Assembly (NCBI GenBank): GCA_041482015.1
Contig: JBGPCZ010000040.1
Location: 1-38,245, forward strand
Direction: 5' to 3'
DNA from: JACQFK01 sp041482015
GTDB taxonomy: Bacteria; Planctomycetota; MHYJ01; JACPRB01
DNA length: 38,245 nucleotides
A model generated the notes under the pieces. It worked only from the letters and a program-made list of their open reading frames with translations. It had not been told where the DNA came from and searched no databases. The position numbers were made by a program, and so were the translations under genes. Positions 24,152-32,710 of the stretch are shown here, one piece after another. Positions within the stretch are counted from its first letter, which is position 1; each line of letters begins with the position of its first letter.

Positions 24152-24963
24152 GGCCGGCCGCCTCTCACGCGGCGCGAGAGCTCCGCGGCCGCCTTCGTGA
24201 CGAGCTTGAGGTGGGCGGCGTCGAGCTTGAAGGGGGTCCCGTGGAGCGGGCCCGCGATCGACATCGCGGCGCCCCAGCGGCCGTCGGGGTCGCGGACCGG
24301 CACCCCGATGCATCCCACGCCGGGGTGTTCCTCCTCCGACTCGAAGGCGTAGCCGCGCGCGCGGATCTCGTCGAGGGACTTCCGGAGCTTGCGGGGATCG
24401 GTGATCGTCGAGTCGGTGAAGCGCTCGAGGGGCGCGGCCAGTCGGGGCGCGAGGTCTTTCTCGGGCAGCCCCGCGAGGAGGGTCTTTCCCATCGCGGAGG
24501 CGTGGAGCGGGGTCGGGCCGCCGACGCGCGTTTGGACCTGGATCCGCTCGGGGCTGCCCTCCTTGGCGACGATGACGAGGTCGCCCGCGACGAGGACGGC
24601 GACGTGGGCGCTGGCGCGCGCGGCCTGCGCCAGCTCGCGGAGGACGGGCTGCGCCTCGCGGGCGAGCGGGTCGCCTTCGAGGTAGTGCTGCGCGAGAAGG
24701 AGGACGCGGGCGCTCCCGTGGTACTGGCCGCGCCGCTCGTCGGGGCTGGCGTAGCCGAGGTCGGCCAGACCCTTGAGAAGCCGGCTGACGCTCGATTTCT
24801 CCAGCCCGAGCTCCCCGGCGATCTCGGTCACGCCGCGGGGCGAGCGGGAGGCGAGGAGCTCGAGGATGCGGAATGCCTTCTGGATGGAAAGATAGGGGCT
24901 CGTCCCCGCTTTTCTCTTGATCCGGCGGCCGGCTTTCTCCATAATCTCCGGATTGGTGTTCAT
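24148..24963 (-). CDS. IclR-family transcriptional regulator
   Basis: 271 residues from ATG 24963. ATG 24942 with GGAG four bases upstream is an alternative start. The N-terminal winged helix-turn-helix is SIQKAFRILELLASRSPRGVTEIAGELGLEKSSVSRLLKGL, seen as the usual IclR motif around residues 25-75. The C-terminal effector domain includes LHASAMGKTLLAGLPE and GVGCIGVPVRDPDGR. It heads the catabolic operon and probably senses one of its intermediates. Confidence 0.92.
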   Translation of the reverse strand: MNTNPEIMEKAGRRIKRKAGTSPYLSIQKAFRILELLASRSPRGVTEIAGELGLEKSSVSRLLKGLADLGYASPDERRGQYHGSARVLLLAQHYLEGDPLAREAQPVLRELAQAARASAHVAVLVAGDLVIVAKEGSPERIQVQTRVGGPTPLHASAMGKTLLAGLPEKDLAPRLAAPLERFTDSTITDPRKLRKSLDEIRARGYAFESEEEHPGVGCIGVPVRDPDGRWGAAMSIAGPLHGTPFKLDAAHLKLVTKAAAELSRRVRGGRP

Positions 24964-24976
24964 GCAACTATGTTGT

Positions 24977-25004
24977 ATTGTATGAAACACCGGAAAGGTG
25001 TCAA
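24977..25004 (-). promoter_or_regulatory. Sigma-70 promoter of the IclR operon with overlapping operator
   Basis: Minus strand TTGACA (24999-25004), 16-bp spacer, TACAAT (24977-24982). A perfect dyad ACACC-GGAAA-GGTGT (24987-25001) overlaps the spacer and -35, as expected for an autorepressor site. Only 49 bp separate the IclR start from the divergent gene at 25013, so one site could control both. Confidence 0.7.
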
Positions 25005-25012
25005 GGGAAACG

Positions 25013-25996
25013 ATGAACGGTTGGAGCGGGTGGGTCCTTCTCGCCGTCCTGGCGCGGCCCGACGAGCTCGCGAAGGAGGTCGCGTCGAAGGGCTGGATCG
25101 TCTACAGCGCGAAGACCGAGAAGGGCGACTGGGACCTGTTCCTCATGCGCCCCGACGGGTCGAAGCGCCGCAACCTCACGAACACGCCCGAGACGAGCGA
25201 GGCGGCCGCCCGGTTCTCCCCCGACGGGAAGAAGCTCCTCTACTACCGGATGCCGAAGGGCGAGACGCTCGACAACAACAAGTACGGCCTTTACGAGCTC
25301 GTGATCGCGAACGCCGACGGCACGAATCCCGTTTCCTATGGAAACGATTTCCCGTGGGCGTCGTGGTCGCCGGATGGAAAGCAGATCTCCTGTCTCACGA
25401 AGGGCGGGATCCAGGTTGTCGACCTTGCGACGAAGACGGTGGTGCGGAAGCTCGACCGGAAGGGGATCGTCGAGCAGCTCTTCTGGTCGCCGGACGGCAA
25501 GGGATTCACCGGGACGGCGAACGGCCTGGGGGAGCACTGGGCGATCGGCCGGATGAACGCCGCGACGGGCGAGCTCAACCGCGTGAGCGACGGCGACTGC
25601 TTCAACTGCACGAGCGACTGGTTCCCCGACGGGCAGCACATCGTCTATTCAAAGGGTCATCCCAAGACCGAGGGCTGGGCGCAGCTCTGGAAGGCGGACG
25701 GGGAGGGGAAGGGGCGGTCGATGCTCTACGGCGAGATCGGCCGCCATGCCTACGGCGGGTTTATCTCGCCCGACGGCAAGTACGCGCTCTTCACGCGGTC
25801 GCAGGAGGATCTCGGGAAGGTCGACAACTCGCAGACGACGATGGCGCTCATCCGCCTGGCCGACGCGCCGGTCATCGGCGGGAAGAGCGAGGTCCTCCGG
25901 AAGCAGTATCCCGATGCCAGGGACGGCCCGATGCTCGACCTGGGCCAGGGCTGGGAACCCCACTGGACGCTGTCCGAGGTGGGGGCCCCCAAGTGA
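25013..25996 (+). CDS. TolB-like beta-propeller protein (copy 1)
   Basis: About 327 residues from ATG 25013 (AAGGGA four bases before; a GTG at 24998 is less likely). Repeated WD40-like (PD40) blades carry the motif ARFSPDGKKLLYY, WASWSPDGKQIS, FWSPDGKGF, WFPDGQHIVYS and ISPDGKYALFT. A short hydrophobic N-terminus (WVLLAVLARP) may act as signal peptide. Closely similar to the protein at 28668, with shared ends (GWEPHWT). It probably binds or reports on a ligand in the envelope. Stop overlaps the GH2 start. Confidence 0.85.
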   Translation: MNGWSGWVLLAVLARPDELAKEVASKGWIVYSAKTEKGDWDLFLMRPDGSKRRNLTNTPETSEAAARFSPDGKKLLYYRMPKGETLDNNKYGLYELVIANADGTNPVSYGNDFPWASWSPDGKQISCLTKGGIQVVDLATKTVVRKLDRKGIVEQLFWSPDGKGFTGTANGLGEHWAIGRMNAATGELNRVSDGDCFNCTSDWFPDGQHIVYSKGHPKTEGWAQLWKADGEGKGRSMLYGEIGRHAYGGFISPDGKYALFTRSQEDLGKVDNSQTTMALIRLADAPVIGGKSEVLRKQYPDARDGPMLDLGQGWEPHWTLSEVGAPK

Positions 25997-28671
25997 TGGT
26001 GACGAATCACACCGTCTGTTTCGTCACCCGGGTGACGAAACAGACGGTGTGTTTCATCACCCTGCTGGCGGGGTGCGCCACCGCCACGCCCCGGCCGGGG
26101 GAGGGGCGGCCGGTCATCGACCTCTCGGGGGAGTGGGAGTTCCGGATGGATCCGGAGGACCGCGGGCGGGCCGAGAAGTGGTTCGAGCCCGGGGCCGTCT
26201 TCGACCGGAAGATCCGGGTGCCCGGGGCCTGGAACGCCCAGGGCGTCTCCTTTGAATCCGAGAAACTGCTCCGCGAGTACGAGCAGCGGCGGCTCAACGG
26301 CTCGAACCTTCCGGGCGTCGACCGCGAATCGGAGAAGCTCTTCAGCGTCTTCCCCGGCCCCGCCTGGTACCGGCGCACGATCGAGATCCCCGCCGACTGG
26401 CAGGGCAAGGTCCCGTGGCTCGTCTTCGGCGGCGTCCACCGATATGCCGACGCCTGGGTCAACGGCGAATTCGCCGGCTCGCACACCTGCTACCTTACGC
26501 CCTTCCGCATCGACCTCTCGAGGTGGGCTCAACCCGGCGGGAAGGCGACGGTCGCGGTCCGAGTCGACGCGCGCCGCAACAAGGCGGTCGACCCGCTCAT
26601 GGGTTGCATGGACACGCTCGACTTTCTCTACATCAGCTGGGGCGGGATCCAACGGCCCGTGACGCTCGAGGCGAGGGGACCGTCCGCGATTGAGAACCTC
26701 TTCGCGATCCCGCACGTCGCGGAGTCGTCGGTCGAGGTTCGCGTTGAGCCCGCGATGCCGGTCGGGATCGAGGTTCTCGACGCGGATGGCAGCGTCGTCG
26801 CGCGGGGAGATTCGCCCCTCCGGATCCCCGACGCGAAACTGTGGTCGCCCTCCTCGCCCTACCTCTACACGCTCCGGGTCACGGTGCCCGGCGACGGCGC
26901 CGTCACCACGCGCTTCGGGATGCGCGAGTTCAAGGTCGAGGGCGGGAAGTTCCTCCTGAACGGCAGGCCGATTTTCCTCCGCGGCTACGGCGACGACTGC
27001 ATCTTCCCGAACTCGGTCGGCCCGACGGCGGACAAGGAGGAGTACCGCCGTCGCCTCTCGATCGCGCGCTCCTATGGATTCAACTACGTCCGCCACCACA
27101 GCTGGATGCCGCCCCCGGAGTACCTCGACCTGGCGGACGAGATGGGGATGATGGTCCAGCCGGAGTTCCCGATCGCCTACCGCTGGGACCTCCCCGCGAC
27201 GGCCGAGGCGAAGAAAGCCCGCCTCGACCAGTGGCGCGAGATGATCCAGCTCAACCGCAACCATCCGTCGATCGTCGCGTGGTGCATGGGGAACGAGCTC
27301 TACGATTCGTTCCCCGAGGCGCCCGAGATGTACCGGATCGCGAAGGAGACCGACCCGACGCGCGTCGTGATCGACTCCGACGGCTGCACCTTCAAGCACA
27401 AGGACCGCGCGACCCTCGACTTTCTGGTCGTCCAGTTCGGCGAAGGCGGCTCGATCGGCTTCGGCGACGGGAAGTACACCCTTCCCGCCGACCTCAGGAA
27501 GCCCGTGATCTGCCACGAGATGGGCTACTTCGTGACGCTCCACGACCTGTCGCAGATCGACCTGTTCAATGGGGGCCTGCGACCCTACTGGCTTCTCAAC
27601 ACGCGCGAGCTGGCGGCGAAGCAGGGGGTGACCGCCGAGTATCCGAAGTGGCTCGAGGCCTCGTACAAGCTGCAGGCCGTGTGCCTGAAGACGAACATCG
27701 AGGCGGCGCGCCGGTCGAGCCTCGGCGGCATGTCGGTCTGGCTCTTCCAGGACTACCCCAACTGCGCGGAGGGCGTGGTCGACATGTTCTGGCGGCCGAA
27801 GGCGCTCACCGCCCCGCAGTTCCGGCAATTCAACGCCCCGACGGTGCTCCTTCTCGACGCCCCGCGCCGGAGCTTCCGCGCGGGCGAGACGGTCGAGCTC
27901 AAGATCCTCGTCTCGCGCTTCGAGGAACTTCCGATGACGAAGGCCGACCTCCACTGGGAGCTCAAAGGGAGCGTCGACGGCAGGGTGAAGGATCTCAAGG
28001 TCGGCTTTGACGGGGTCCAGGAACTCGCGACGGTGACGCTCGAGATGCCGAAGACGAGGGAAGCCCGTCGGTTCACCTTCCGGACGATCCTGACGGCGGA
28101 CGAGAGCGTGTGGAACGAGTGGCCCCTTTGGGTGTTCCCCGAGCCTACCATGGCGAAACCGGAGAACGTGATGGTGACGCCTAAGCTCGACGCGGAGACG
28201 ATCGATCAGCTCGAGAAGGGCGGGCGCGTCCTTCTCCTCGACCCGGAGCCGCTCTTCCAGACCGAGAAGACGAACTACCGGCTCTCGTCGTGGGACGGCG
28301 GCGGGCCTTCGGGCACCGTGATCGACCGCGACCACCCGGCGCTCCGCGCGATGCCGAACGACGGCTGGGCCGACCTCCACTTCTATCCGCTCATCCAGGG
28401 ATCGAAGACGGTCTTTCTCGATCCGCTGCCGGTGAAGGTGAAGCCGATCGTCCGCTGCATCGACCGTCCGAACCGCCTCGCCAACCGCGCCTATCTTTTC
28501 GAGGTCGCGGTGGGGAAGGGGAAGCTGCTCGTCAGCGGATTCAACGTCTCGAAGGAAGAGCCCGCGACGACGTTCCTGCTCGACCAACTCAAAGGGTACG
28601 CCTCGGGGCCCGACTTCGCGCCGACCGTCGAGATCCCGGCGGTATGGCTCCGGGGGAGGCTGAAGAAATGA
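25996..28671 (+). CDS. Glycoside hydrolase family 2 lipoprotein
   Basis: 891 residues. The signal peptide ends in the lipobox TLLAGC and is encoded within a large palindrome (25998-26061). Domains: jelly-roll sugar-binding (PAWYRRTIEIP, GGVHRYADAWVNG), an Ig-like domain, and a TIM barrel. The general acid/base Glu is in GNELYDS (about residue 434) and the nucleophile Glu in VICHEMGY (about 508). C-terminal beta domains follow. It would cleave beta-linked sugars (galactoside, glucuronide or mannoside type) at the cell surface, and could feed the adjacent oxidative operon. The TolB-like genes on either side overlap it by one and four bases, so all are one operon. Confidence 0.92.
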   Translation: MVTNHTVCFVTRVTKQTVCFITLLAGCATATPRPGEGRPVIDLSGEWEFRMDPEDRGRAEKWFEPGAVFDRKIRVPGAWNAQGVSFESEKLLREYEQRRLNGSNLPGVDRESEKLFSVFPGPAWYRRTIEIPADWQGKVPWLVFGGVHRYADAWVNGEFAGSHTCYLTPFRIDLSRWAQPGGKATVAVRVDARRNKAVDPLMGCMDTLDFLYISWGGIQRPVTLEARGPSAIENLFAIPHVAESSVEVRVEPAMPVGIEVLDADGSVVARGDSPLRIPDAKLWSPSSPYLYTLRVTVPGDGAVTTRFGMREFKVEGGKFLLNGRPIFLRGYGDDCIFPNSVGPTADKEEYRRRLSIARSYGFNYVRHHSWMPPPEYLDLADEMGMMVQPEFPIAYRWDLPATAEAKKARLDQWREMIQLNRNHPSIVAWCMGNELYDSFPEAPEMYRIAKETDPTRVVIDSDGCTFKHKDRATLDFLVVQFGEGGSIGFGDGKYTLPADLRKPVICHEMGYFVTLHDLSQIDLFNGGLRPYWLLNTRELAAKQGVTAEYPKWLEASYKLQAVCLKTNIEAARRSSLGGMSVWLFQDYPNCAEGVVDMFWRPKALTAPQFRQFNAPTVLLLDAPRRSFRAGETVELKILVSRFEELPMTKADLHWELKGSVDGRVKDLKVGFDGVQELATVTLEMPKTREARRFTFRTILTADESVWNEWPLWVFPEPTMAKPENVMVTPKLDAETIDQLEKGGRVLLLDPEPLFQTEKTNYRLSSWDGGGPSGTVIDRDHPALRAMPNDGWADLHFYPLIQGSKTVFLDPLPVKVKPIVRCIDRPNRLANRAYLFEVAVGKGKLLVSGFNVSKEEPATTFLLDQLKGYASGPDFAPTVEIPAVWLRGRLKK
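25998..26061. repeat. 64-bp near-perfect palindrome inside the signal-peptide coding sequence
   Basis: The inner 42 bp (26009-26050) is a perfect palindrome centred on CCC|GGG at 26029/26030. The outer 11 bases on each side extend it with two mismatches (32-base arms in total). Each half is itself an interrupted hairpin (GGTGACGAA ... TTCGTCACC), so it looks like two inverted copies of a 31-bp element, a copy of which lies at 10179-10209. It covers the ATG-proximal codons of the GH2 lipoprotein. Confidence 0.9.
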
Positions 28672-29606
28672 CCACGCTTCTCCTGCTCCTCCTGTCGCAG
28701 TCCGACCTCGGGAAGGAGGTCCGCGACAAGGGATGGATCGTCTATGGCGCGAAGACCCCAAAAGGCGACTGGGATCTCTTCGTCATGCGGCCCGACGGCA
28801 GCGACGTGAAGAATCTCACGAACACCACCGACTTCAACGAGGGCCTGCCCCGCTTTTCGCCGGACGGAAAGAAGATCCTCTACCGCCGGCTCCCGAAGGC
28901 CGAGAAGTTCGACAACAACCGGCACGGGCTCCAGGGCGAAGTCGTGATCGCGAACGCGGACGGCACCGAGCCGCAGGCGGTCGGCGCGGCGGGCGAGCAT
29001 CCCTGGGCGTCGTGGTCACCCGACGGAAAGAAGATCGCGAGTCTCTCCTCAAAGGGCATCGCGTTCTTCGATCTCGAGACCAGGAAGGTGACGGGCACGC
29101 TGGAACGGAAAGGCTTCTTCCAGCAGATGACGTGGTCGCCCGACGGGAAGTGGCTCTCCGGCGTCGCCAACAACTTCGACACCGGCTGGTCGGTCGCGCG
29201 GATGGAAGTCGCGACCGGCGCGGTGAACGCGGTCAGCAAGGTCGACTGCTGCACGCCCGACTGGTTCCCCGATTCGCGGAGCATGATCTTCTCCCGCCGG
29301 CCCGGCGAGTGGACGCAGCTCTGGATGGCCGATGCGGAGGGAAGGCAGCGTACGCCGGTCTACTCCGAGGACGGCCGCCACTGCTACGGCGGCTGCGTCT
29401 CGCCCGACGGGAAGTACGTCCTCTTCACCGGGAACAAGGAGGAGGACGGCGACGCGTCCAACGGCGGGGCGCCGATGGGCCTGATGCGGCTGCGCGACGC
29501 GCCGATCGTCAAGCACGCCTCGAAGCCCGCGACGGGCCCGGTGCTCGCGCTCCCGACGGGATGGGAGCCGCACTGGACGCAGCCCAAGACGGAGAAGAGC
29601 AAGTGA
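28668..29606 (+). CDS. TolB-like beta-propeller protein (copy 2)
   Basis: 312 residues, starting at an ATGA overlap with the GH2 stop. The N-terminus is a short Leu-run (TTLLLLLLSQSDL), possibly a signal peptide. The PD40 blades repeat as RFSPDGKKILYR, WASWSPDGKKIA, TWSPDGKWLSG, WFPDSRSMIFS, VSPDGKYVLFT. The order, spacing and C-terminal GWEPHWT match the copy at 25013, so the two arose by duplication around the GH2 gene. Function as for copy 1; unknown ligand. Confidence 0.88.
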   Translation: MTTLLLLLLSQSDLGKEVRDKGWIVYGAKTPKGDWDLFVMRPDGSDVKNLTNTTDFNEGLPRFSPDGKKILYRRLPKAEKFDNNRHGLQGEVVIANADGTEPQAVGAAGEHPWASWSPDGKKIASLSSKGIAFFDLETRKVTGTLERKGFFQQMTWSPDGKWLSGVANNFDTGWSVARMEVATGAVNAVSKVDCCTPDWFPDSRSMIFSRRPGEWTQLWMADAEGRQRTPVYSEDGRHCYGGCVSPDGKYVLFTGNKEEDGDASNGGAPMGLMRLRDAPIVKHASKPATGPVLALPTGWEPHWTQPKTEKSK

Positions 29607-30049
29607 AGCGAAGCCTCCACCTGGCGCTCCTTCTCGCCTCGTGCGGGAAGGCGGATGTCCCGGCCGCCCCGTCGGAAGTCTCGACGCTCGGAACGATCGA
29701 GGTGACTGCAAAGATCGCCGACATCACCGGCCAGTTCCCGCCGAACAAGCTCTACGACTATGTCTACGTGATGAAGTACAAGGTCCTGAAGACCCATCGG
29801 GGGAAGATCGAGGGGGACGAGATCTTCGTGGGCCACTACAACCCGCTCAAGCCGCGGTCCGCCGCGACGGACAAGTTCTCGGGCAAGATCGGCGGGAGCG
29901 TCGAGTCGTTTAAGGTCGGGGACGTCCACCGCCTGGCGCTGGACGCGCCGCTCGACCAGCAGATGCCCATGGTCGGACTCATCGACAAATACATCAAGGA
30001 GAAGGGTGTCCGCTACTGGGCGGGCTGGGCCGACCGTGCGGCCGAGTAG
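29603..30049 (+). CDS. Small lipoprotein of unknown function
   Basis: 148 residues from GTG 29603 (GTGA overlap with the previous stop). The signal peptide has basic KRS, then LHLALLLASC with Cys after the lipobox. The mature part is a single compact domain (TIEVTAKIADI, YDYVYVMKYKVLKTHRGKI, GDEIFVGHYNPL), which reads like an outer-membrane accessory protein. Ends one base before the MBOAT start. No family assigned. Confidence 0.75.
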   Translation: MKRSLHLALLLASCGKADVPAAPSEVSTLGTIEVTAKIADITGQFPPNKLYDYVYVMKYKVLKTHRGKIEGDEIFVGHYNPLKPRSAATDKFSGKIGGSVESFKVGDVHRLALDAPLDQQMPMVGLIDKYIKEKGVRYWAGWADRAAE

Positions 30050-30050
30050 C

Positions 30051-31529
30051 ATGGTCTTCAGCTCCCACATCTTCATCTTCTATTTCCTGCCGCTCTCGCT
30101 CGCCCTTTATTACCTCGCACCCAAGACGCTCCGGATGCCGGTCCTGACGCTCGTGAGCTACGCCTTCTACGGCTGGACCAATCCGTGGTTCATGCTCCTG
30201 ATCCTCTGGTCGACGCTCGTCGACTTCTGCTGCGGCAATTGCATCCACGGTCATTGGAGGCTCTTCGAGTTCGCACGGCAGCGGAAGGTCTTCCTGGCAC
30301 TGTCGCTCGTCAGCAACATCGGGATGCTCTGCTTCTTCAAGTATTTCATGTTCGCCGCGGAGAACGTGAACCGGCTGCTGGCGGCGACGGGCCGGGACGG
30401 GTTCACCGTGCTCTCCGTGCTCCTCCCGGCGGGGATCTCGTTCTACACCTTTGAGTCGATCAGCTACAACGTCGACATCTACCACGGACGCGCGAAGCCG
30501 GCGAGCGTCTGGGTGGAGGAGAAGACCGGGCCCTCGCGCACGTTCGGGGCCAAGCTCAAGAGGGAGCTCCGCGCCCTCAACGCCTTCGCCTGCTACATCA
30601 CCCAGTTCCCGCATCTCGTTGCGGGTCCGATCATCCGCTACCAGGACCTCGAGCGGCAGCTCCACGAGCGCGACCACACCGTTGAGAAGGTCGGCCGCGG
30701 CGTCTTCTTCTTCGCGCTCGGGCTCGCGAAGAAAGTCCTCCTCGCGAACCCCATGGGGGAGATCGCCGACGCCGCGTTCCAGGCCGGGCCGCTTCACGCG
30801 CTCGATGCCTGGATCGGGCTCTTCGGCTACGCTTTCCAGGTCTACTTCGACTTCTCCGGCTACTCGGACATGGCGATCGGCCTGGGCCTGATGTTCGGGT
30901 TCGAGTTCGCGAAGAACTTCGACTCACCTTACAAGTCCCAGAGCATCAGCGAGTTCTGGAGCCGCTGGCACATCTCGCTCTCGACGTGGCTCCGCGACTA
31001 TCTCTACATCCCGCTCGGGGGGAACCGGGGGGGCGAGGGACGCACCTACGTCAACCTGCTCGTCGTGATGCTCCTCGGCGGGTTCTGGCACGGCGCCTCG
31101 TGGAACTTCCTCGCGTGGGGCACGATCCACGGCGCGTGGCTCGCCCTCGAGCGCCGGGCGGGGAAGACGAGCTTCTACGCAAAGGCGCCCCCGGTGTTTC
31201 GCGTCGCGCTCACGTTCCTCATCGTCAACCTCGCCTGGGTCTTCTTCCGCGCGGACGACCTGCCGTCGGCGATCCGATACGCGGGTACGCTCTTCGGAAG
31301 GGTCGATGCGCCGGCCGCATCGACCCTCGTGCGTTCGGTCCTCTATTCGACGGACCACGTGATCGCGATCGCCCTGTGCGCGGCGATCGCCTTCTTCGGG
31401 GCCCAGACGTGGGATCTCTCGAAGCGCGTAACCCCCCTGCGCGCGGCGGCGGCGCTCGGGCTCTTCGCGTGGTCGATCGTCGCGCTCTCGACCCAGACCT
31501 TCAACCCCTTTCTCTACTTCCAATTCTGA
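30051..31529 (+). CDS. MBOAT-family membrane O-acyltransferase (AlgI-like)
   Basis: 492 residues with about ten hydrophobic segments spread over the length. It shows the MBOAT signatures YFDFSGYSDMAIGLGLMFG, FWSRWHISLSTWLRDYLYIPLGGN, and the active-site region GGFWHGASWNFLAWGTIHGAWL with two His. It would move acyl (probably acetyl) groups from a cytoplasmic donor across the membrane to a polysaccharide. Partnered by the downstream AlgX/AlgJ-like gene, with which it overlaps by one base. Confidence 0.93.
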   Translation: MVFSSHIFIFYFLPLSLALYYLAPKTLRMPVLTLVSYAFYGWTNPWFMLLILWSTLVDFCCGNCIHGHWRLFEFARQRKVFLALSLVSNIGMLCFFKYFMFAAENVNRLLAATGRDGFTVLSVLLPAGISFYTFESISYNVDIYHGRAKPASVWVEEKTGPSRTFGAKLKRELRALNAFACYITQFPHLVAGPIIRYQDLERQLHERDHTVEKVGRGVFFFALGLAKKVLLANPMGEIADAAFQAGPLHALDAWIGLFGYAFQVYFDFSGYSDMAIGLGLMFGFEFAKNFDSPYKSQSISEFWSRWHISLSTWLRDYLYIPLGGNRGGEGRTYVNLLVVMLLGGFWHGASWNFLAWGTIHGAWLALERRAGKTSFYAKAPPVFRVALTFLIVNLAWVFFRADDLPSAIRYAGTLFGRVDAPAASTLVRSVLYSTDHVIAIALCAAIAFFGAQTWDLSKRVTPLRAAAALGLFAWSIVALSTQTFNPFLYFQF

Positions 31530-32710
31530 TGGAACCGACCCCCGTCATGAGGGATGCGCTCATCGGCCGCCGGACCGCGGTGGCGATGATCGCCCTGTTC
31601 GCGGCGCTTCTCGCGATCCCGCCGATCGACCAGTTCCTTGTCGAAGTCAGAAGGGGAGGTCGGTGGAGGTTCCTCAAGCTCTTCCACGAGACGCCGACCC
31701 ACGCGTCGCTCAAGCGGTTCGAGGAGGATCTCGCGCACGAGTCCGACCTCGCGGCGAGGACGCGCGTCGCCTACCAGACGGTCCTCACGCGCTCGCTCGG
31801 ACAGGGCAACGAGAAGATCGTGGTCGGCCACGACGGGTTCCTCTTCTTCCGGAAGGAGATCGACATGGCCGCGGGGCCGGGGTTCCTTACGCGGCGAGCC
31901 GCCCAGAGGCGCGGAGCGGGCGAGGGCCGCGGGGAGGAGAAGGGCTCGGACCCGGTGACGGCGATCGTCGATAACCACCGGCAACTCAAGGCGCGCGGAA
32001 TCCATATGGTCTTCGTCCCGGTCCCGGTCAAGCCGTTCCTCTATCCCGAGAAGGTGTGGCCGGGATATCGCCCCGACGCAGGCCCGGCGTGGAACCGCGA
32101 TCGCGACGCGTTCAAGGCGAAACTGGAGGCGGCGGGTGTCGACGTGCTCGACGTCACGGATGACCTCTGGCGGGCCAAGGGGAGGGGCGAGGTCTACCTC
32201 AAGCTCGACACGCACTGGACGCCGTTTGGACTCGGCGTCGCCGCGGACCGGATCGCCGATCGACTTCGAACGCTGGTCGAGCCGGCCCGCGAATCGTATC
32301 CGTCGGAACGGCGGTCGGTCATCCACGACGGCGACCTGTTGAGAATGATCGAGGTGCTTCCCGGGAGCGGGCTCTTCCCGCCGCAGACCGTCGAGATCGT
32401 CCAGGTCCCGGCACGTGGGGACGACGAGGCGCCCGTGCTCCTGCTCGGCGACAGCTTCACGAACGTCTACAGCCGCCGTGAGCTGGAGTGGGGCGAGCGG
32501 GCGGGGCTGGGCGAGCAGCTCATGCTTCGGCTGGGCCTGCCGGTCCAGGTCCTCGCGCTCAACGGCGGGGGAGCCACGGGGGTGCGTGAATTGCTTGCGC
32601 AGAAACCGGGAGCGCTCAGGAAGAAGTCGGTCGTGGTGTGGGCGTGCTCCGCGCGCGATCTCTTCGACGAGTCGGTCCGCTGGGAGATTGTCCCGCTGCC
32701 CGGGCCCTAA
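31529..32710 (+). CDS. AlgX/AlgJ-like SGNH-hydrolase acetyltransferase
   Basis: 393 residues with one N-terminal membrane segment (TAVAMIALFAALLAIPPI, about 17-34). The hydrolase-like domain holds the DxHW dyad (LDTHWTPFG, about residue 230) and the nucleophile Ser motif GDSF (LLLGDSFTN, about 308). This is the periplasmic partner that places the acetyl group delivered by an MBOAT onto a sugar polymer. It starts on the stop of the MBOAT gene and overlaps by four bases with the convergent regulator. Confidence 0.9.
   Translation: MEPTPVMRDALIGRRTAVAMIALFAALLAIPPIDQFLVEVRRGGRWRFLKLFHETPTHASLKRFEEDLAHESDLAARTRVAYQTVLTRSLGQGNEKIVVGHDGFLFFRKEIDMAAGPGFLTRRAAQRRGAGEGRGEEKGSDPVTAIVDNHRQLKARGIHMVFVPVPVKPFLYPEKVWPGYRPDAGPAWNRDRDAFKAKLEAAGVDVLDVTDDLWRAKGRGEVYLKLDTHWTPFGLGVAADRIADRLRTLVEPARESYPSERRSVIHDGDLLRMIEVLPGSGLFPPQTVEIVQVPARGDDEAPVLLLGDSFTNVYSRRELEWGERAGLGEQLMLRLGLPVQVLALNGGGATGVRELLAQKPGALRKKSVVVWACSARDLFDESVRWEIVPLPGP

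Noticed and set aside
24211..28671. One very long plus-strand open frame of 1486 codons
   Set aside because: Its first 1785 bases are antisense to the IclR gene and out of frame with the propeller gene. Only the part from 25996 has GH2 protein character.
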